From Bradyrhizobium centrolobii (GTDB lineage: Bacteria; Pseudomonadota; Alphaproteobacteria; Rhizobiales; Xanthobacteraceae), in assembly GCF_001641635.1 (NCBI RefSeq), contig NZ_LUUB01000080.1, positions 225,898-289,897 on the forward strand: a stretch of 64,000 nucleotides of DNA. Reading direction: 5' to 3'. The translations under genes were made by a program, and so were the position numbers. Positions 34,386 through 42,542 of this stretch are shown piece by piece (position 1 is the first letter of the stretch; each line of letters starts with the position of its first letter). The notes under the pieces are model-generated. The model made no database searches. It had not been told where the DNA came from and saw only the letters and a program-made list of their open reading frames with translations.

Positions 34386-34855
34386 TTCGGCCGAGCCGGA
34401 TCGCGCCGGTAGCGGAAGTCGCAGTGATCGGCGCCCTGCATGATCGTCTGCGTGCGCGCGAGCGTGACGTCAGGGCCAAATCCATCCGCGGTCGCGAAGT
34501 CGGCGGTGCAGATCAGGAGAAAACCGAGCTCCGGCTCGCCGAGCGCCTTGTAGAACTCGGCATAGGCGCAGCGCTTTACATCGAGGGCAAATGCGTCCTC
34601 GGTCTGTTCGATCACGTCATAGGCGATCGCATCGTCGCGGGCGTAGGTCTTGAAGGCCGACGCGACGGCCTTGCCGAGATTGGTCTCGTTCTTCGCTTTC
34701 CAGAATTCCTCGCCGTAGCGGCGGTAGAGATCGCCGAGCGCCTGGCGCACCAGCGCGTTGGCGCGCGTCTCGCCGAGCTCTGCCTGCAGGGCCTTGACCA
34801 GCGGGATCAGCACCTCGGCCTGGATCTTTGCCTGTTCGATGACGGAAACGCTCAT
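34382..34855 (-). CDS. L-2-amino-thiazoline-4-carboxylic acid hydrolase-like protein
   Basis: A 157-residue protein matching, by eye, the ATC-hydrolase family: an N-terminal helical part (IEQAKIQAEVLIPLVKALQ), then CAYAEFYKALGEPELGFLLICTADF and a C-terminal ARTQTIMQGADHCDFRY. In the founding pathway the enzyme opens the thiazoline ring to give N- or S-carbamoyl-cysteine. The family also contains many uncharacterised members, so the reaction is not certain. I start at 34855 since the longer frame runs through repeat-like DNA. It is coupled to the small secreted protein. Confidence 0.75.
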   Translation of the reverse strand: MSVSVIEQAKIQAEVLIPLVKALQAELGETRANALVRQALGDLYRRYGEEFWKAKNETNLGKAVASAFKTYARDDAIAYDVIEQTEDAFALDVKRCAYAEFYKALGEPELGFLLICTADFATADGFGPDVTLARTQTIMQGADHCDFRYRRDPARPK

Positions 34856-35005
34856 TCGGGTGTCTCGCGCCCCGGATGGAGGCCGTTGCCCGGATGGAGC
34901 GCAGCGTAATCCGGGAGAACACGCGGCGGGCAATATCCCGAATTTCGCTTCGCTCGATCCGGGGTGCGCAACTACGGCAAGCATAGCCCCACCGGGGACG
35001 ATTGG

Positions 35006-35542
35006 CTAACCTTCCGCCGGGTAGCACAAACGGCCGTCAGGCTGGATTCGCACGGCCGGGTTGATCTCGGCCGGCTCGACCTGCCCTGGTCCCATGATGT
35101 GAACAACGGTCTCGCCGGCGGCGATGAGATAATCGGCGATGATCCGCCGGTGACATCGCCACCACAGCGTCTCCGCGCACATGATCGCGCAACGCCGTTC
35201 GTGACCCAGTTCCCGTAGATGCGCGAGGCCGTCCTGAAAGGCATCGCTCATGGCGCAGTCGGCGTAATTGTGAAAGCTGTCGTTCTGCCAGAAGGCGTTG
35301 GACGCGCGCGGCACGTCGCGCTTGCGGCCGCGCAGGCCTCCGAGCGCGGCAATATGCTCGTAGCCGATCGAATGCGCCGCGAGCGATTGCGGCAAGGTCT
35401 CGCGGTTGTACTGCGGATTGGTGCGCGAGCGCGGCACGGTGCGAACGTCGACGACGAGCGTGACGGCGGCGTTCCGCAATAATTCGACGAACTCGTCAAT
35501 CGGGCGGGTCGCGTGGCCGAGCGTGAAGAACGGATGAGCCAT
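35006..35542 (-). CDS. DUF488 family protein
   Basis: A 178-residue protein. FFTLGHATRPIDEFVELL at the N-terminus, VVDVRTVPRSRTNPQYN and the cysteine motif IMCAETLWWRCHRRIIADYL near residue 130 are the DUF488 signatures. The function is unknown. It lies 34 bp downstream of the DUF2945 gene on the same strand. Confidence 0.88.
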   Translation of the reverse strand: MAHPFFTLGHATRPIDEFVELLRNAAVTLVVDVRTVPRSRTNPQYNRETLPQSLAAHSIGYEHIAALGGLRGRKRDVPRASNAFWQNDSFHNYADCAMSDAFQDGLAHLRELGHERRCAIMCAETLWWRCHRRIIADYLIAAGETVVHIMGPGQVEPAEINPAVRIQPDGRLCYPAEG

Positions 35543-35576
35543 GGGATGCCCTGCCTGTCAGCGCGACCGCCGCCCG

Positions 35577-35804
35577 TCAGCTCCGCAGCCGCCGCAGCGC
35601 CCGGCCCTTGTGCAGGGCGACGTGGTCGGTCTTGTCGCTCTTGATCTCGTATTGCGGATCGTCCGGGCTCGCGTGATGGACGTAGCCCTTGTAGTCGACG
35701 TCCTTCCTGTGCACGCGCAGGATGTGGCCGCGCACACGGCCGGCCTCGGAATTCCAGCTCACGTGGTCACCGACTTTAAATGTCTTCCCGGCCGCCTTGG
35801 TCAT
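35577..35804 (-). CDS. DUF2945 (tudor-like) small protein
   Basis: A 75-residue protein. KTFKVGDHVSWNSEAGRVRG is typical of the DUF2945 family, an SH3/tudor-like fold; QYEIKSDKTDHVALHKG closes the domain. The function is unknown. It probably forms a two-gene unit with DUF488. Confidence 0.85.
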   Translation of the reverse strand: MTKAAGKTFKVGDHVSWNSEAGRVRGHILRVHRKDVDYKGYVHHASPDDPQYEIKSDKTDHVALHKGRALRRLRS

Positions 35805-35990
35805 GGAACATCAATGCCGGCCGGCGCCGGGCTGTTCCAGACGGTCCCACCCAATTGCAGTACGCTTCGCTCTGATGGGTTTGGCTGCCGGTATGATCGT
35901 GGCTTGCCGAGCCGTGGCTCGTGGCGACAAGCCCGCCTGCGCCCGTTCGCCTTCGGCGCGGCATCCTTCTCTCGCTTCGCGAGCGCAGGA

Positions 35991-36065
35991 TGGTGGGCAC
36001 GACAGGGATCGAACCTGTGACCCCTACCATGTCAAGGTAGTGCTCTCCCGCTGAGCTACGTGCCC
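35991..36065 (-). tRNA. tRNA-Val (GAC anticodon)
   Basis: On the minus strand the 7-bp acceptor stem GGGCACG/CGTGCCC, the D-arm with AGCTCAGCGGGAGAGC, the anticodon stem CTACC/GGTAG with loop TTGACAT, and the T-arm ACAGG-TTCGATC-CCTGT all fold. The loop gives anticodon GAC, which reads valine codon GUC. The 3' CCA is encoded. It lies next to cpdR. Confidence 0.95.
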
Positions 36066-36139
36066 TAGAGGTCGTCTAGATCGGGTGGGGTCCCTATAAC
36101 GGCTCAGGGGAGCCGGCGCAAGGACGGAACGGGGCCGAT

Positions 36140-36499
36140 TTAGGCCGCCAGCATCTTGTTCACTTCGCTCACCAATTCGCGCAGGTGCACCGGTTTCGAC
36201 AGCACCTTGGCGTTCTTGGGAGCGTCCGAATCCGAGTTCAGGGCCACCGCGGCAAAGCCGGTGATGAACATGATCTTGATGTCGGGATCGAGTTCCGAGG
36301 CGCGGCGGGCGAGCTCGATGCCGTCCATCTCCGGCATCACGATGTCGGTGAGCAGCATCTCGAAAGGCTCTTCCCGCAACCGCTGATAGGCGGCCATGCC
36401 GTTGTCGTGCGATGAGACCTGAAAACCGGCGTTTTCCAGCGCCTTGACCAGGAAACGGCGCATGTCGTTGTCGTCTTCGGCAAGCAGGATTTTTGGCAT
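36140..36499 (-). CDS. cpdR: Cell-cycle response regulator CpdR
   Basis: A 119-residue single-domain receiver. It has AEDDND acidic residues, phospho-acceptor Asp52 in LLTDIVMPEMDGIELA, and the lysine of LSKPVHLRELV. The stretch SELDPDIKIMFITGFAAVAL is nearly diagnostic for alphaproteobacterial CpdR. Unphosphorylated CpdR acts as adaptor that brings ClpXP and its substrates such as CtrA or PdeA to the cell pole. The neighbourhood (tRNA-Val, hutG, hisN-like gene) is the usual one in Rhizobiales. Confidence 0.95.
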   Translation of the reverse strand: MPKILLAEDDNDMRRFLVKALENAGFQVSSHDNGMAAYQRLREEPFEMLLTDIVMPEMDGIELARRASELDPDIKIMFITGFAAVALNSDSDAPKNAKVLSKPVHLRELVSEVNKMLAA

Positions 36500-36830
36500 G
36501 GCAGGAAACGTCGAATCCCAAGAGGACTATCAGCAGAGGTCACTAAGCCCGACAGAGGGTAAATTTGTGGTGAAAATGTTTACCCTGGGCCGCGATCCAC
36601 CGGTTCTTTGTGAACCGGAATGCGGCACGAATCAATCGAGCCGTTCGGAGCGATGCCGCCTCCATGCCTGCACGGTTAAGACACGTTCCAGCGCCGATCA
36701 CACTTTTTCGCTTGGCAGAATGGTTGCGATTCCAGACAATGAAAGCACATAAGAGCCGCTCGACCGGCCGAATCAATTCGATCCGAGCCCTGCCGGATCC
36801 TGCGGATGCTAAAGGGACGAAGCCCCTCAG
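36500..36830. other. Divergent cpdR-hutG intergenic region
   Basis: About 330 bp with no coding frame that looks real on either strand. It must carry the promoters of cpdR (leftward) and hutG (rightward). I recognise no CtrA-type TTAA-N7-TTAA site. Confidence 0.5.
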
Positions 36831-37721
36831 ATGACCCGGTTTGACGGCGAGGTATCGCCAGCGTTCGAGATCGTGGAGCCCGCGGAGTGGCGGGCGCCAA
36901 TCATCTTCAACTCGCCCCATTCCGGCTCGACGTACCCGGACGAATTCCTGCAGGCCTCGCGGATCGACCTGCCGACGCTGCGGCGCTCGGAAGATTCGTT
37001 CATGGACGAGCTGATCGGCCACCTCAGCACTCGCGGCTTTCCGACCGTGCGCGTCAACTTCCCGCGCTCCTATGTCGACGTCAACCGCGAGCCCTACGAG
37101 CTCGACCCCCGGATGTTCTCCGGGCGGCTGCCGAGCTTCGCCAACACCCGTTCGATGCGCGTGGCCGGCGGGCTCGGCACCATCCCGCGCGTGGTCGGCG
37201 ACGGCCAGGAGATCTATCGCGACCGCATCCTGGTCGACGATGCGCTGGCGCGGATCGAGGCGCTGTACAAGCCCTATCACCGCGCGCTGCGCCGGCTGAT
37301 CAACAAGGTGCACCAGCTGTTCGGCACGGTGGTGCTGATCGATTGCCACTCGATGCCATCGGTCGGCGTCTCCCGCGACGAGCCGCGTCGCCCGGACGTG
37401 GTGATCGGCGACCGCTACGGCACGAGCTGCACGCCGCTCCTGCCCGACCGGGTCGAGGAGACCATGAGCAGCCTCGGCTATTCGATCGGCCGCAACAAGC
37501 CCTATGCCGGCGGCTTCATCACCGAGCACTACGGCAACCCCGCGAGCGGGCTGCACGCGGTGCAGCTCGAGCTCAACCGCGCGATCTACATGGACGAGCG
37601 GCGGCGCGAGCGCGGCGCACGCTTCGCACAGGTCGCATCCGACTTCGCAGTCCTCGCCGACGTGCTGGCGACGACGATTCCCTTCGCAGATCTCGGCCCG
37701 TTCCAGGCGGCGGCGGAATAG
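36831..37721 (+). CDS. hutG: N-formylglutamate amidohydrolase family protein
   Basis: A 296-residue enzyme of the FGase family. IIFNSPHSGSTYPDEFL holds the N-terminal histidine-serine motif, FPRSYVDVNREPYELD a conserved block, and VVLIDCHSMPS the metal-binding D-x-H. It hydrolyses N-formyl-L-glutamate to formate and glutamate in histidine use. No other hut genes are nearby, so it may serve another N-formyl amino acid. Its promoter lies in the gap shared with cpdR. Confidence 0.88.
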   Translation: MTRFDGEVSPAFEIVEPAEWRAPIIFNSPHSGSTYPDEFLQASRIDLPTLRRSEDSFMDELIGHLSTRGFPTVRVNFPRSYVDVNREPYELDPRMFSGRLPSFANTRSMRVAGGLGTIPRVVGDGQEIYRDRILVDDALARIEALYKPYHRALRRLINKVHQLFGTVVLIDCHSMPSVGVSRDEPRRPDVVIGDRYGTSCTPLLPDRVEETMSSLGYSIGRNKPYAGGFITEHYGNPASGLHAVQLELNRAIYMDERRRERGARFAQVASDFAVLADVLATTIPFADLGPFQAAAE

Positions 37722-37821
37722 CGGTTCGCGCCCTTCGTCGCGCGATCGCATCGCGAGCGCTTCGCGCGGGAGCGTTTTCGATTCGCGCCCGAGCGCGCGT
37801 TGAAGTGAAAACAGAGGCCCA

Positions 37822-37856
37822 AGAAAAAAGGGCCGCTTGTGATGAACAAGCGGCCC
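37822..37856 (-). terminator. Intrinsic terminator of the suhB-type RNA
   Basis: A perfect 11-bp stem (GGGCCGCTTGT, loop five bases, ACAAGCGGCCC) at 37830-37856. Read on the minus strand it is followed directly by a run of six T within 37822-37829. There is no T-run on the plus-strand side. Confidence 0.9.
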
Positions 37857-37912
37857 AAGTCTAGGGAGGAAACGCCCAAGGAGGGCAGCGGTAACGCGAA
37901 GCGCTACCGCAC
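37822..37912 (-). ncRNA. suhB/mmgR-type (alpha-r8) small RNA
   Basis: On the minus strand a transcript of about 90 nt begins near 37912. Hairpin 1 pairs GCGGTAGCG with CGTTACCGC over a CTTCG loop. A short GCCC/GGGC hairpin follows, then the unpaired GTTTCCTCCCTAGACTTG, then the terminator hairpin and T-tract at 37822-37856. The CCTCCC run can pair with ribosome-binding sites. Position (between hutG and a SuhB-superfamily gene), strand, the CCTCCCTAGACTTGGGCCGC block and the terminator agree with the suhB motif / mmgR RNA of Rhizobiales as I remember it. mmgR limits PHB granule formation in Sinorhizobium. Confidence 0.8.
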
Positions 37913-37918
37913 CGCAAC

Positions 37919-37947
37919 AATATGCGACTGCGCCGCACAAAGTGCAA
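37919..37947 (-). promoter_or_regulatory. Promoter of the suhB-type RNA
   Basis: On the minus strand TTGCAC (37947-37942) and CATATT (37924-37919) are separated by exactly 17 bases, a good match to the housekeeping promoter of alphaproteobacteria. Transcription would start near 37912. Confidence 0.65.
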
Positions 37948-38247
37948 GGGCTTTTGAGCCGTTTCCCATGCAAAAAACACAGGGCTCAATTGCTTCCAGC
38001 GAAATCCGGATTCAGTTTCTTTGATAAGGAATTTCAATGGGTTGATAGCCGTTTGCATACGAACGAGGCATATCCGGAACTAAGTTCTCAACGTCGTGAT
38101 CGATATTTGGCCAGGATATGGCTCAGAGGAGGCAGCCGCCCCGGCATCCAAAATACCAGGGTGCAAATCAAGACAGCGCTGCACGGCGGGGGCGAATTGA
38201 GCTAGGCAGATGCGAGCTTCACCCGACTTTCGTTTTGAGGATTCGCC
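37948..38247. other. Region between sRNA promoter and hisN-like gene
   Basis: About 300 bp upstream of the hisN-like start, partly AT-rich (37975-38070). A plus-strand frame of 87 codons (37942-38205) lacks a ribosome site and is not called. The promoter of the hisN-like gene should be here. Confidence 0.4.
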
Positions 38248-39030
38248 GTGACGGTGATCGACTTCTCAGCCTTCATCGGGCGGCTCGCCACCGCCTCCGG
38301 CGAGACTATCCTGCCGTTCTTCCGGACCTCGCTCTCGATCGACGACAAGAGCAAGACCAAGGATTTCGATCCCGTCACCGAGGCCGACCGCGCGGCAGAG
38401 GCGGTGATGCGGCGCCTGATCAAGGCCAATTTCCCCCAGCACGGAATCGTCGGCGAGGAGTTCGGCAACGAGCGCGAGGACGCCGACTATGTCTGGGTGC
38501 TCGACCCCATCGACGGCACCAAATCCTTCATCGGCGGCTTCCCGATCTGGGGCACGCTGATCGCGCTGTTGCACAAGGGCGCGCCGGTGTTCGGCATGAT
38601 GCACCAGCCCTTCATCGGCGAGCGCTTTTCCGGCGACAACGGCTCGGCCAATTATAAAGGCCCCTCCGGCGAACGTCGGCTCCAGGTCCGCCGCTGCGCC
38701 TCGCTTGCCGAGGCCACGACCTACACGACGAGCCCGCTCTTGATGAGCGAGAGCGACCGCGCCATTTTCGGCCGCATCGAGAAGGGCGCGCGGCTCTCGC
38801 GCTATGGCGGCGACTGCTACTCCTATTGCATGCTGGCCGCCGGCCATGTCGACCTCGTGGTCGAGACCGAGCTCAAGCCCTACGACATCGCGGCGCTGAT
38901 CCCGATCATCACCGGTGCCGGCGGGGTCGTCACCACCTGGGAAGGCAAGCCGGCGCAAAGCGGCGGCCGCATCATTGCCGCCGGCGATCCGCGCGTGCAT
39001 GAAGAAGCGCTGAAATTGCTCAACGGATAG
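38248..39030 (+). CDS. hisN: Inositol-monophosphatase-family phosphatase, probable histidinol-phosphatase
   Basis: A 260-residue member of the IMPase fold. Metal sites: GEEFG, the WVLDPIDGTKSFIGGFP motif, and YDIAALIPIITGAGG. TSPLLMSESDRA and RYGGDCYSYCMLAAGHVDLV fit the HisN subgroup, which dephosphorylates histidinol-phosphate in actinobacteria and alphaproteobacteria, better than SuhB proper. It starts at GTG with GAGG upstream. The adjacent suhB-type RNA owes its name to this gene neighbourhood. Substrate choice between inositol phosphates and histidinol phosphate is from subgroup resemblance. Confidence 0.82.
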   Translation: MTVIDFSAFIGRLATASGETILPFFRTSLSIDDKSKTKDFDPVTEADRAAEAVMRRLIKANFPQHGIVGEEFGNEREDADYVWVLDPIDGTKSFIGGFPIWGTLIALLHKGAPVFGMMHQPFIGERFSGDNGSANYKGPSGERRLQVRRCASLAEATTYTTSPLLMSESDRAIFGRIEKGARLSRYGGDCYSYCMLAAGHVDLVVETELKPYDIAALIPIITGAGGVVTTWEGKPAQSGGRIIAAGDPRVHEEALKLLNG

Positions 39031-39047
39031 GCGGGCGAGGAGCTTGC

Positions 39048-40013
39048 ATGAAAAACTGGCGCAAGCTTGTCCTCGCAACCCTGCTCCTGCTGCCGTCGCT
39101 CGCCGCGGCCCAGGATTTCCCGGCCAAGCCGATCCGGCTGGTGGTGCCGTTTCCGGCCGGCGGTCCCAACGACATCATTGCCCGCGTGATCGGCCAGCGC
39201 ATGTCGGAGATCTCGGGCCAGCCGGTCATCATCGACAATCGCGGCGGACAGGGCGGCGTGCTCGGCACCGACGCGGTCGCAAAGAGCCAGCCCGACGGCT
39301 ACACCATCGCCATCTCCAGCGCCGGCGCGCTCGCGATCAGCCCGAGCATGGAGAAGGTCGCCTACGACACGCTGAAAGATTTGACGCCCGTGACGCTGGT
39401 CGCGACCGTGCCGGAGATGCTGGTCGTTGCCACCAACGTGCCCGCCAAGGACATCGGCGAGCTGATCGCGCTGGCAAAGGCGCAGCCCGGAAAACTCAAC
39501 TTCGCCTCCTCCGGCCCCGGCAGCCTGCCGCATCTTGCCGGCGAATTGTTCAAGCTGACCGCAAGCATCGACATCGTGCACGTGCCCTATCGTGGCGCCG
39601 CCCCGGCGGTGAACGATCTCCTGGGCCAGCAGGTGAAGATGACCTTCCTCGATCTGCCGGTGCTGCTGCCGCAGATCAAGGCGGGCAGCCTACGTCCGAT
39701 CGCAGTCGGCTCGCCCGAGCGGGCACAGACCGCGCCTGATGTGCCGACCACGGCGGAAGCGGGCTTCCCTGCCCTACGCATCGAGAACTGGTACGGCATG
39801 GTGGCGCCGAAGGGCACGCCGAAGGAGATCGTAACAACGCTTCACCGCCTCGCGACACAGGCGATGGCCGATCCGGCCGTGAAGGAAAAGCTAACCGCGC
39901 AGGGCGCGAGCCTTGTCGGCGACACGCCGGAGCATTTTCGGCAGTTCATCGCCAACGAGACCGCGAAGTGGGCGAAGGTGATCAAGGACGCCGGCGTCGA
40001 GACGGCGAAGTAG
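39048..40013 (+). CDS. Tripartite tricarboxylate transporter (TctC/Bug) substrate-binding protein
   Basis: A 321-residue periplasmic binding protein. The signal peptide is LVLATLLLLPSLAAAQ; the mature protein begins FPAKPIRLVVPFPAGGPNDI, the classic Bug start, and contains IDNRGGQGGVLGTDAVAKSQPDGYT. TctC proteins bind carboxylates for TctAB permeases or act as sensors. No tctA or tctB gene lies near, so this is an orphan. It starts 17 bp after the hisN-like gene and may be cotranscribed. Confidence 0.92.
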   Translation: MKNWRKLVLATLLLLPSLAAAQDFPAKPIRLVVPFPAGGPNDIIARVIGQRMSEISGQPVIIDNRGGQGGVLGTDAVAKSQPDGYTIAISSAGALAISPSMEKVAYDTLKDLTPVTLVATVPEMLVVATNVPAKDIGELIALAKAQPGKLNFASSGPGSLPHLAGELFKLTASIDIVHVPYRGAAPAVNDLLGQQVKMTFLDLPVLLPQIKAGSLRPIAVGSPERAQTAPDVPTTAEAGFPALRIENWYGMVAPKGTPKEIVTTLHRLATQAMADPAVKEKLTAQGASLVGDTPEHFRQFIANETAKWAKVIKDAGVETAK

Positions 40014-40055
40014 GCGGCGACTTAAGGCACAGCCATCACCACAAAACAGGTGCGT

Positions 40056-40201
40056 TCCCTCCCCCCTTGCGGGGGAGGGCTAGGGAGGGGGGTGCCACAC
40101 GGCACACGCTCTCCGTCTCTGCGCGAACGTCGCGCGTTGTTCTTGATAGACTTTTTCCTGGGCTACCCCCCTCCCTGCCCTCCCCCGCAAGGGGGAGGGA
40201 G
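40056..40201. repeat. Intergenic inverted repeat, CCCTCCCCC...GGGGGAGGG type
   Basis: Two hairpin-forming blocks (CCCTCCCCCCTTGCGGGGGA at left; CCCTCCCCCGCAAGGGGGAG at right) enclose a GGTGCC... variable centre, and the left block is roughly complementary to the right. It separates the convergent TctC and LysR genes and could end transcription both ways. Confidence 0.8.
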
Positions 40202-40251
40202 CAGAGCGGAGCGCGTGGCAACACTGCACCTCGCATCTTGGCAGCACGCCC

Positions 40252-41142
40252 TCACATCGCCGCGGCGCGCAGATGCTCGACCAGCATTTTCGCCGGCCGC
40301 GGCAGCGTCTTGAAACTTCGCGCGCAGATGACGAGTCTCCGGTTGGCCCAGCTGTCGCGCAGGCGAACCATGGCGAGCGGCATCAGCTTGGCGCAACGGC
40401 GGGCGGCGGATTCCGGCACCAGCGCAACGCCGACGTCGGCGGCGACCATCTGGCAGATCGCATCGAAATCGCGCAGGCGCGCGCGATAATGCGGGCGCAT
40501 GCCGAGCCGGGCGGCGTGCTTTGAGATATGGAGCTGGAGCGCGGTGGCGCTGGTCAGCCCGACGAAATCGCAACCGCCTGCCTCCTGGAAGTCGATCTGG
40601 CGGCGGCCGGCGAACGGGCCGCGCCGTGACGTCACCAGCGTCAGACGGTCTTCGCTGAAGACGAAGCGCTCGATGTGGTCGGGCAGCGCATGCTCGGCGG
40701 CGAAGCCGAGATCGGCGGCGCCCGCGGTGATCGCAGCCGCGATGTCGGTGCTCTCGCGCTCCTCGATGTCGACGGCGACATCGCGATGTTCGTGCAGAAA
40801 GCCGGCGAGCGCCTTCGGCAGGTGCTCCGACAGGCCGGAGGTGTTGGCGAGGAAATGCACGCTCGCCCGCACGCCGCTGGCAAAGCCGGCGAGATCGCCG
40901 CGCATGGCGTCGACCTGGTGGATGACGAGGCGAGAGTGATCGAGCAGGCTCTCGCCGGCCGCGGTCAACTCGACACCGCGGCGGCCGCGCTTGAGCAGCG
41001 CGACGCCGAGCGCGTCCTCGAGCCCCTTGATCCTGGCGCTGGCCGAGGCCAGCGCAAGATGCGACCGCTCGGCACCGCGCGTGATGCTGCGCTGGTCGGC
41101 GACCGCGATGAAAAGCTGGAGATCGACGAGGTCGAAACGCAC
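40252..41142 (-). CDS. LysR-family transcriptional regulator
   Basis: A 296-residue regulator. The N-terminal helix-turn-helix is DLVDLQLFIAVADQRSITRG with ASARIKGLEDALGVALLKRG. The effector domain carries GDLAGFASGVRASVHFLAN and AADVGVALVPESAA. The GTG at 41142 has AAGGAGAC upstream and gives the standard N-terminus; an in-frame TTG at 41175 is less good. It is divergent from a TauE-type permease, the normal layout for a LysR protein and its target. Confidence 0.92.
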   Translation of the reverse strand: MRFDLVDLQLFIAVADQRSITRGAERSHLALASASARIKGLEDALGVALLKRGRRGVELTAAGESLLDHSRLVIHQVDAMRGDLAGFASGVRASVHFLANTSGLSEHLPKALAGFLHEHRDVAVDIEERESTDIAAAITAGAADLGFAAEHALPDHIERFVFSEDRLTLVTSRRGPFAGRRQIDFQEAGGCDFVGLTSATALQLHISKHAARLGMRPHYRARLRDFDAICQMVAADVGVALVPESAARRCAKLMPLAMVRLRDSWANRRLVICARSFKTLPRPAKMLVEHLRAAAM

Positions 41143-41240
41143 TTGCTGTCTCCTTCGACGTTCAGCCTTCGTCAATGGCGAAGGCTATCTCCGGAACCTC
41201 CAGATTGTGCTGAAGCGCAGCTTCCGTCAATGTGGGCGGT

Positions 41241-41993
41241 ATGATCGACCCGCTGCTCATCCTCATCGCCGCCGTCTTCCTGATCGCCGGATTCGTCAAG
41301 GGCGTGATCGGTCTGGGCTTGCCGACCGTCTCGATGGGCCTGCTCGCCGTGAGCATGGCGCCGGGCCGCGCGATCGCCATCGTGATCGTGCCCGCCATCA
41401 TCACCAACATCTGGCAGACCTTCGTCGGCCCTTACCTGCGCGACATCCTCAAGCGCCTGTGGCCGCTGATGGTCGGCACCGTGATCGGATGCTGGCTCAA
41501 CGCCGGCGCGCTCACCGGCCCCTATGCGCGCTACGGCACGATCGTGCTCGGCCTCCTGCTCATCATCTACGCGGTGATCGGACTGAACAAGTTCCACTTC
41601 CGCGTCGCGCCGAAGAACGAGAGATGGGTCGGCGGCGTGGTCGGCGTCATCACCGGGGCGATCTCGGCTTCGACCGGCGTGCAGGTGATCCCGTCGATGC
41701 CGTTCATGCAGGCGATCGGCATGGAGAAAGACGAACTCGTGCAGGCGCTCGGCGTGTTCTTCACGGTCGCAACGCTCGCGCTCGCCTTCAACCTCACCGC
41801 GGGCGGCCTCCTCACCCCGGCCAACGCCGTGCCGGGCGCCGTCGCAATGGCCTGCGCCTTTGCCGGGATGTTCATCGGCCAGTCGGTGCGGGCGCGCATG
41901 CCGGCGGAGGCATTTCGCCACTGGTTCCTGGTCGCGATGATCCTGCTCGGCCTCTATCTGGCGGGCAGCGCGCTGCTCAATGAGGTTGCTTAA
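41241..41993 (+). CDS. TauE/SafE-family sulfite/sulfonate exporter-like permease
   Basis: A 250-residue membrane protein with about eight helices and the family repeats: FLIAGFVKGVIGLGLPTVSM near the N-terminus and GVVGVITGAISASTGVQVIP in the second half. The family moves sulfite, sulfoacetate and other small anions out of the cell. Divergent from the LysR gene, which probably controls it. The ATG at 41241 is preferred; a GTG three codons earlier has no ribosome site. Confidence 0.88.
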   Translation: MIDPLLILIAAVFLIAGFVKGVIGLGLPTVSMGLLAVSMAPGRAIAIVIVPAIITNIWQTFVGPYLRDILKRLWPLMVGTVIGCWLNAGALTGPYARYGTIVLGLLLIIYAVIGLNKFHFRVAPKNERWVGGVVGVITGAISASTGVQVIPSMPFMQAIGMEKDELVQALGVFFTVATLALAFNLTAGGLLTPANAVPGAVAMACAFAGMFIGQSVRARMPAEAFRHWFLVAMILLGLYLAGSALLNEVA

Positions 41994-42058
41994 GAGGCTC
42001 GAGTGCGACGAATCTAGTCGACCGAGATGCTCGAGTCACCTCGCACGCGAGGCAAGGC

Positions 42059-42469
42059 TCACGACTTCGGTGCGTAGCCGGGCACCCATTTTTCGTATTG
42101 AGGCAAATCGTCCTGGATCGTCCACCACGGCGCGCGCGACGAGGTAAATACGTGGAGGCGCGGCCTGACCTCCGGATCGTCATCGAGCAACCCGGCGGCA
42201 ATGCTGACGGTCTCAAGATAGCTCGCCTTGCCCGGCGTCAGGCAGCCGCAGACCTTGCATCGATGGCGGAAACTCCCCGGCGCGGATTCGTAGCGCACCA
42301 TCATGTCCTCGCCCGCGACGAAGCGAAACTTGCCGGCATCGACATGGGCATAGGTGGCGAATGGCGCGCCGGTCAACTTGCGGCAATTGGCGCAATGACA
42401 GTGCGTCAGCGAACGCACTTGGTCGACCTCGAACCGCACCGCGCCGCACAGACAGCTTCCACGAATCAT
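42059..42469 (-). CDS. GFA-family protein with intact zinc motifs
   Basis: A 136-residue GFA/CENP-V-type protein. SCLCGAVRFEVD, then THCHCANCRKLTGAPFATY, then HRCKVCGCLTPG give all the expected cysteine ligands for a structural and a catalytic zinc. Named for formaldehyde-glutathione adduct formation, the family is broad and the substrate is not certain. It is the intact counterpart of the degenerate protein at 1827-2330. The start at 42469 has GGGGGTGG ahead; the longer frame is not supported. Confidence 0.85.
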   Translation of the reverse strand: MIRGSCLCGAVRFEVDQVRSLTHCHCANCRKLTGAPFATYAHVDAGKFRFVAGEDMMVRYESAPGSFRHRCKVCGCLTPGKASYLETVSIAAGLLDDDPEVRPRLHVFTSSRAPWWTIQDDLPQYEKWVPGYAPKS

Positions 42470-42542
42470 TGCAACCACCCCCTCTGCCGGGATCGCGTCG
42501 GGAGCCCGATCCGCCGGCTTGTTATGGCCCTTCGCTTTGTTG

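Noticed and set aside
37830..37856. Terminator of hutG
   Set aside because: The T-run is on the minus-strand side only, so the hairpin primarily ends leftward transcription (the small RNA). A minor role for hutG cannot be excluded.
37942..38205. 87-codon open frame on the plus strand
   Set aside because: It begins in the promoter region of the suhB-type RNA, has no ribosome site and stops before the hisN-like gene without coupling.
40056..40201. CRISPR-like or phage-attachment repeat
   Set aside because: Only an inverted repeat with one variable centre; no direct repeats of constant spacing, and no cas, integrase or phage gene in the window.
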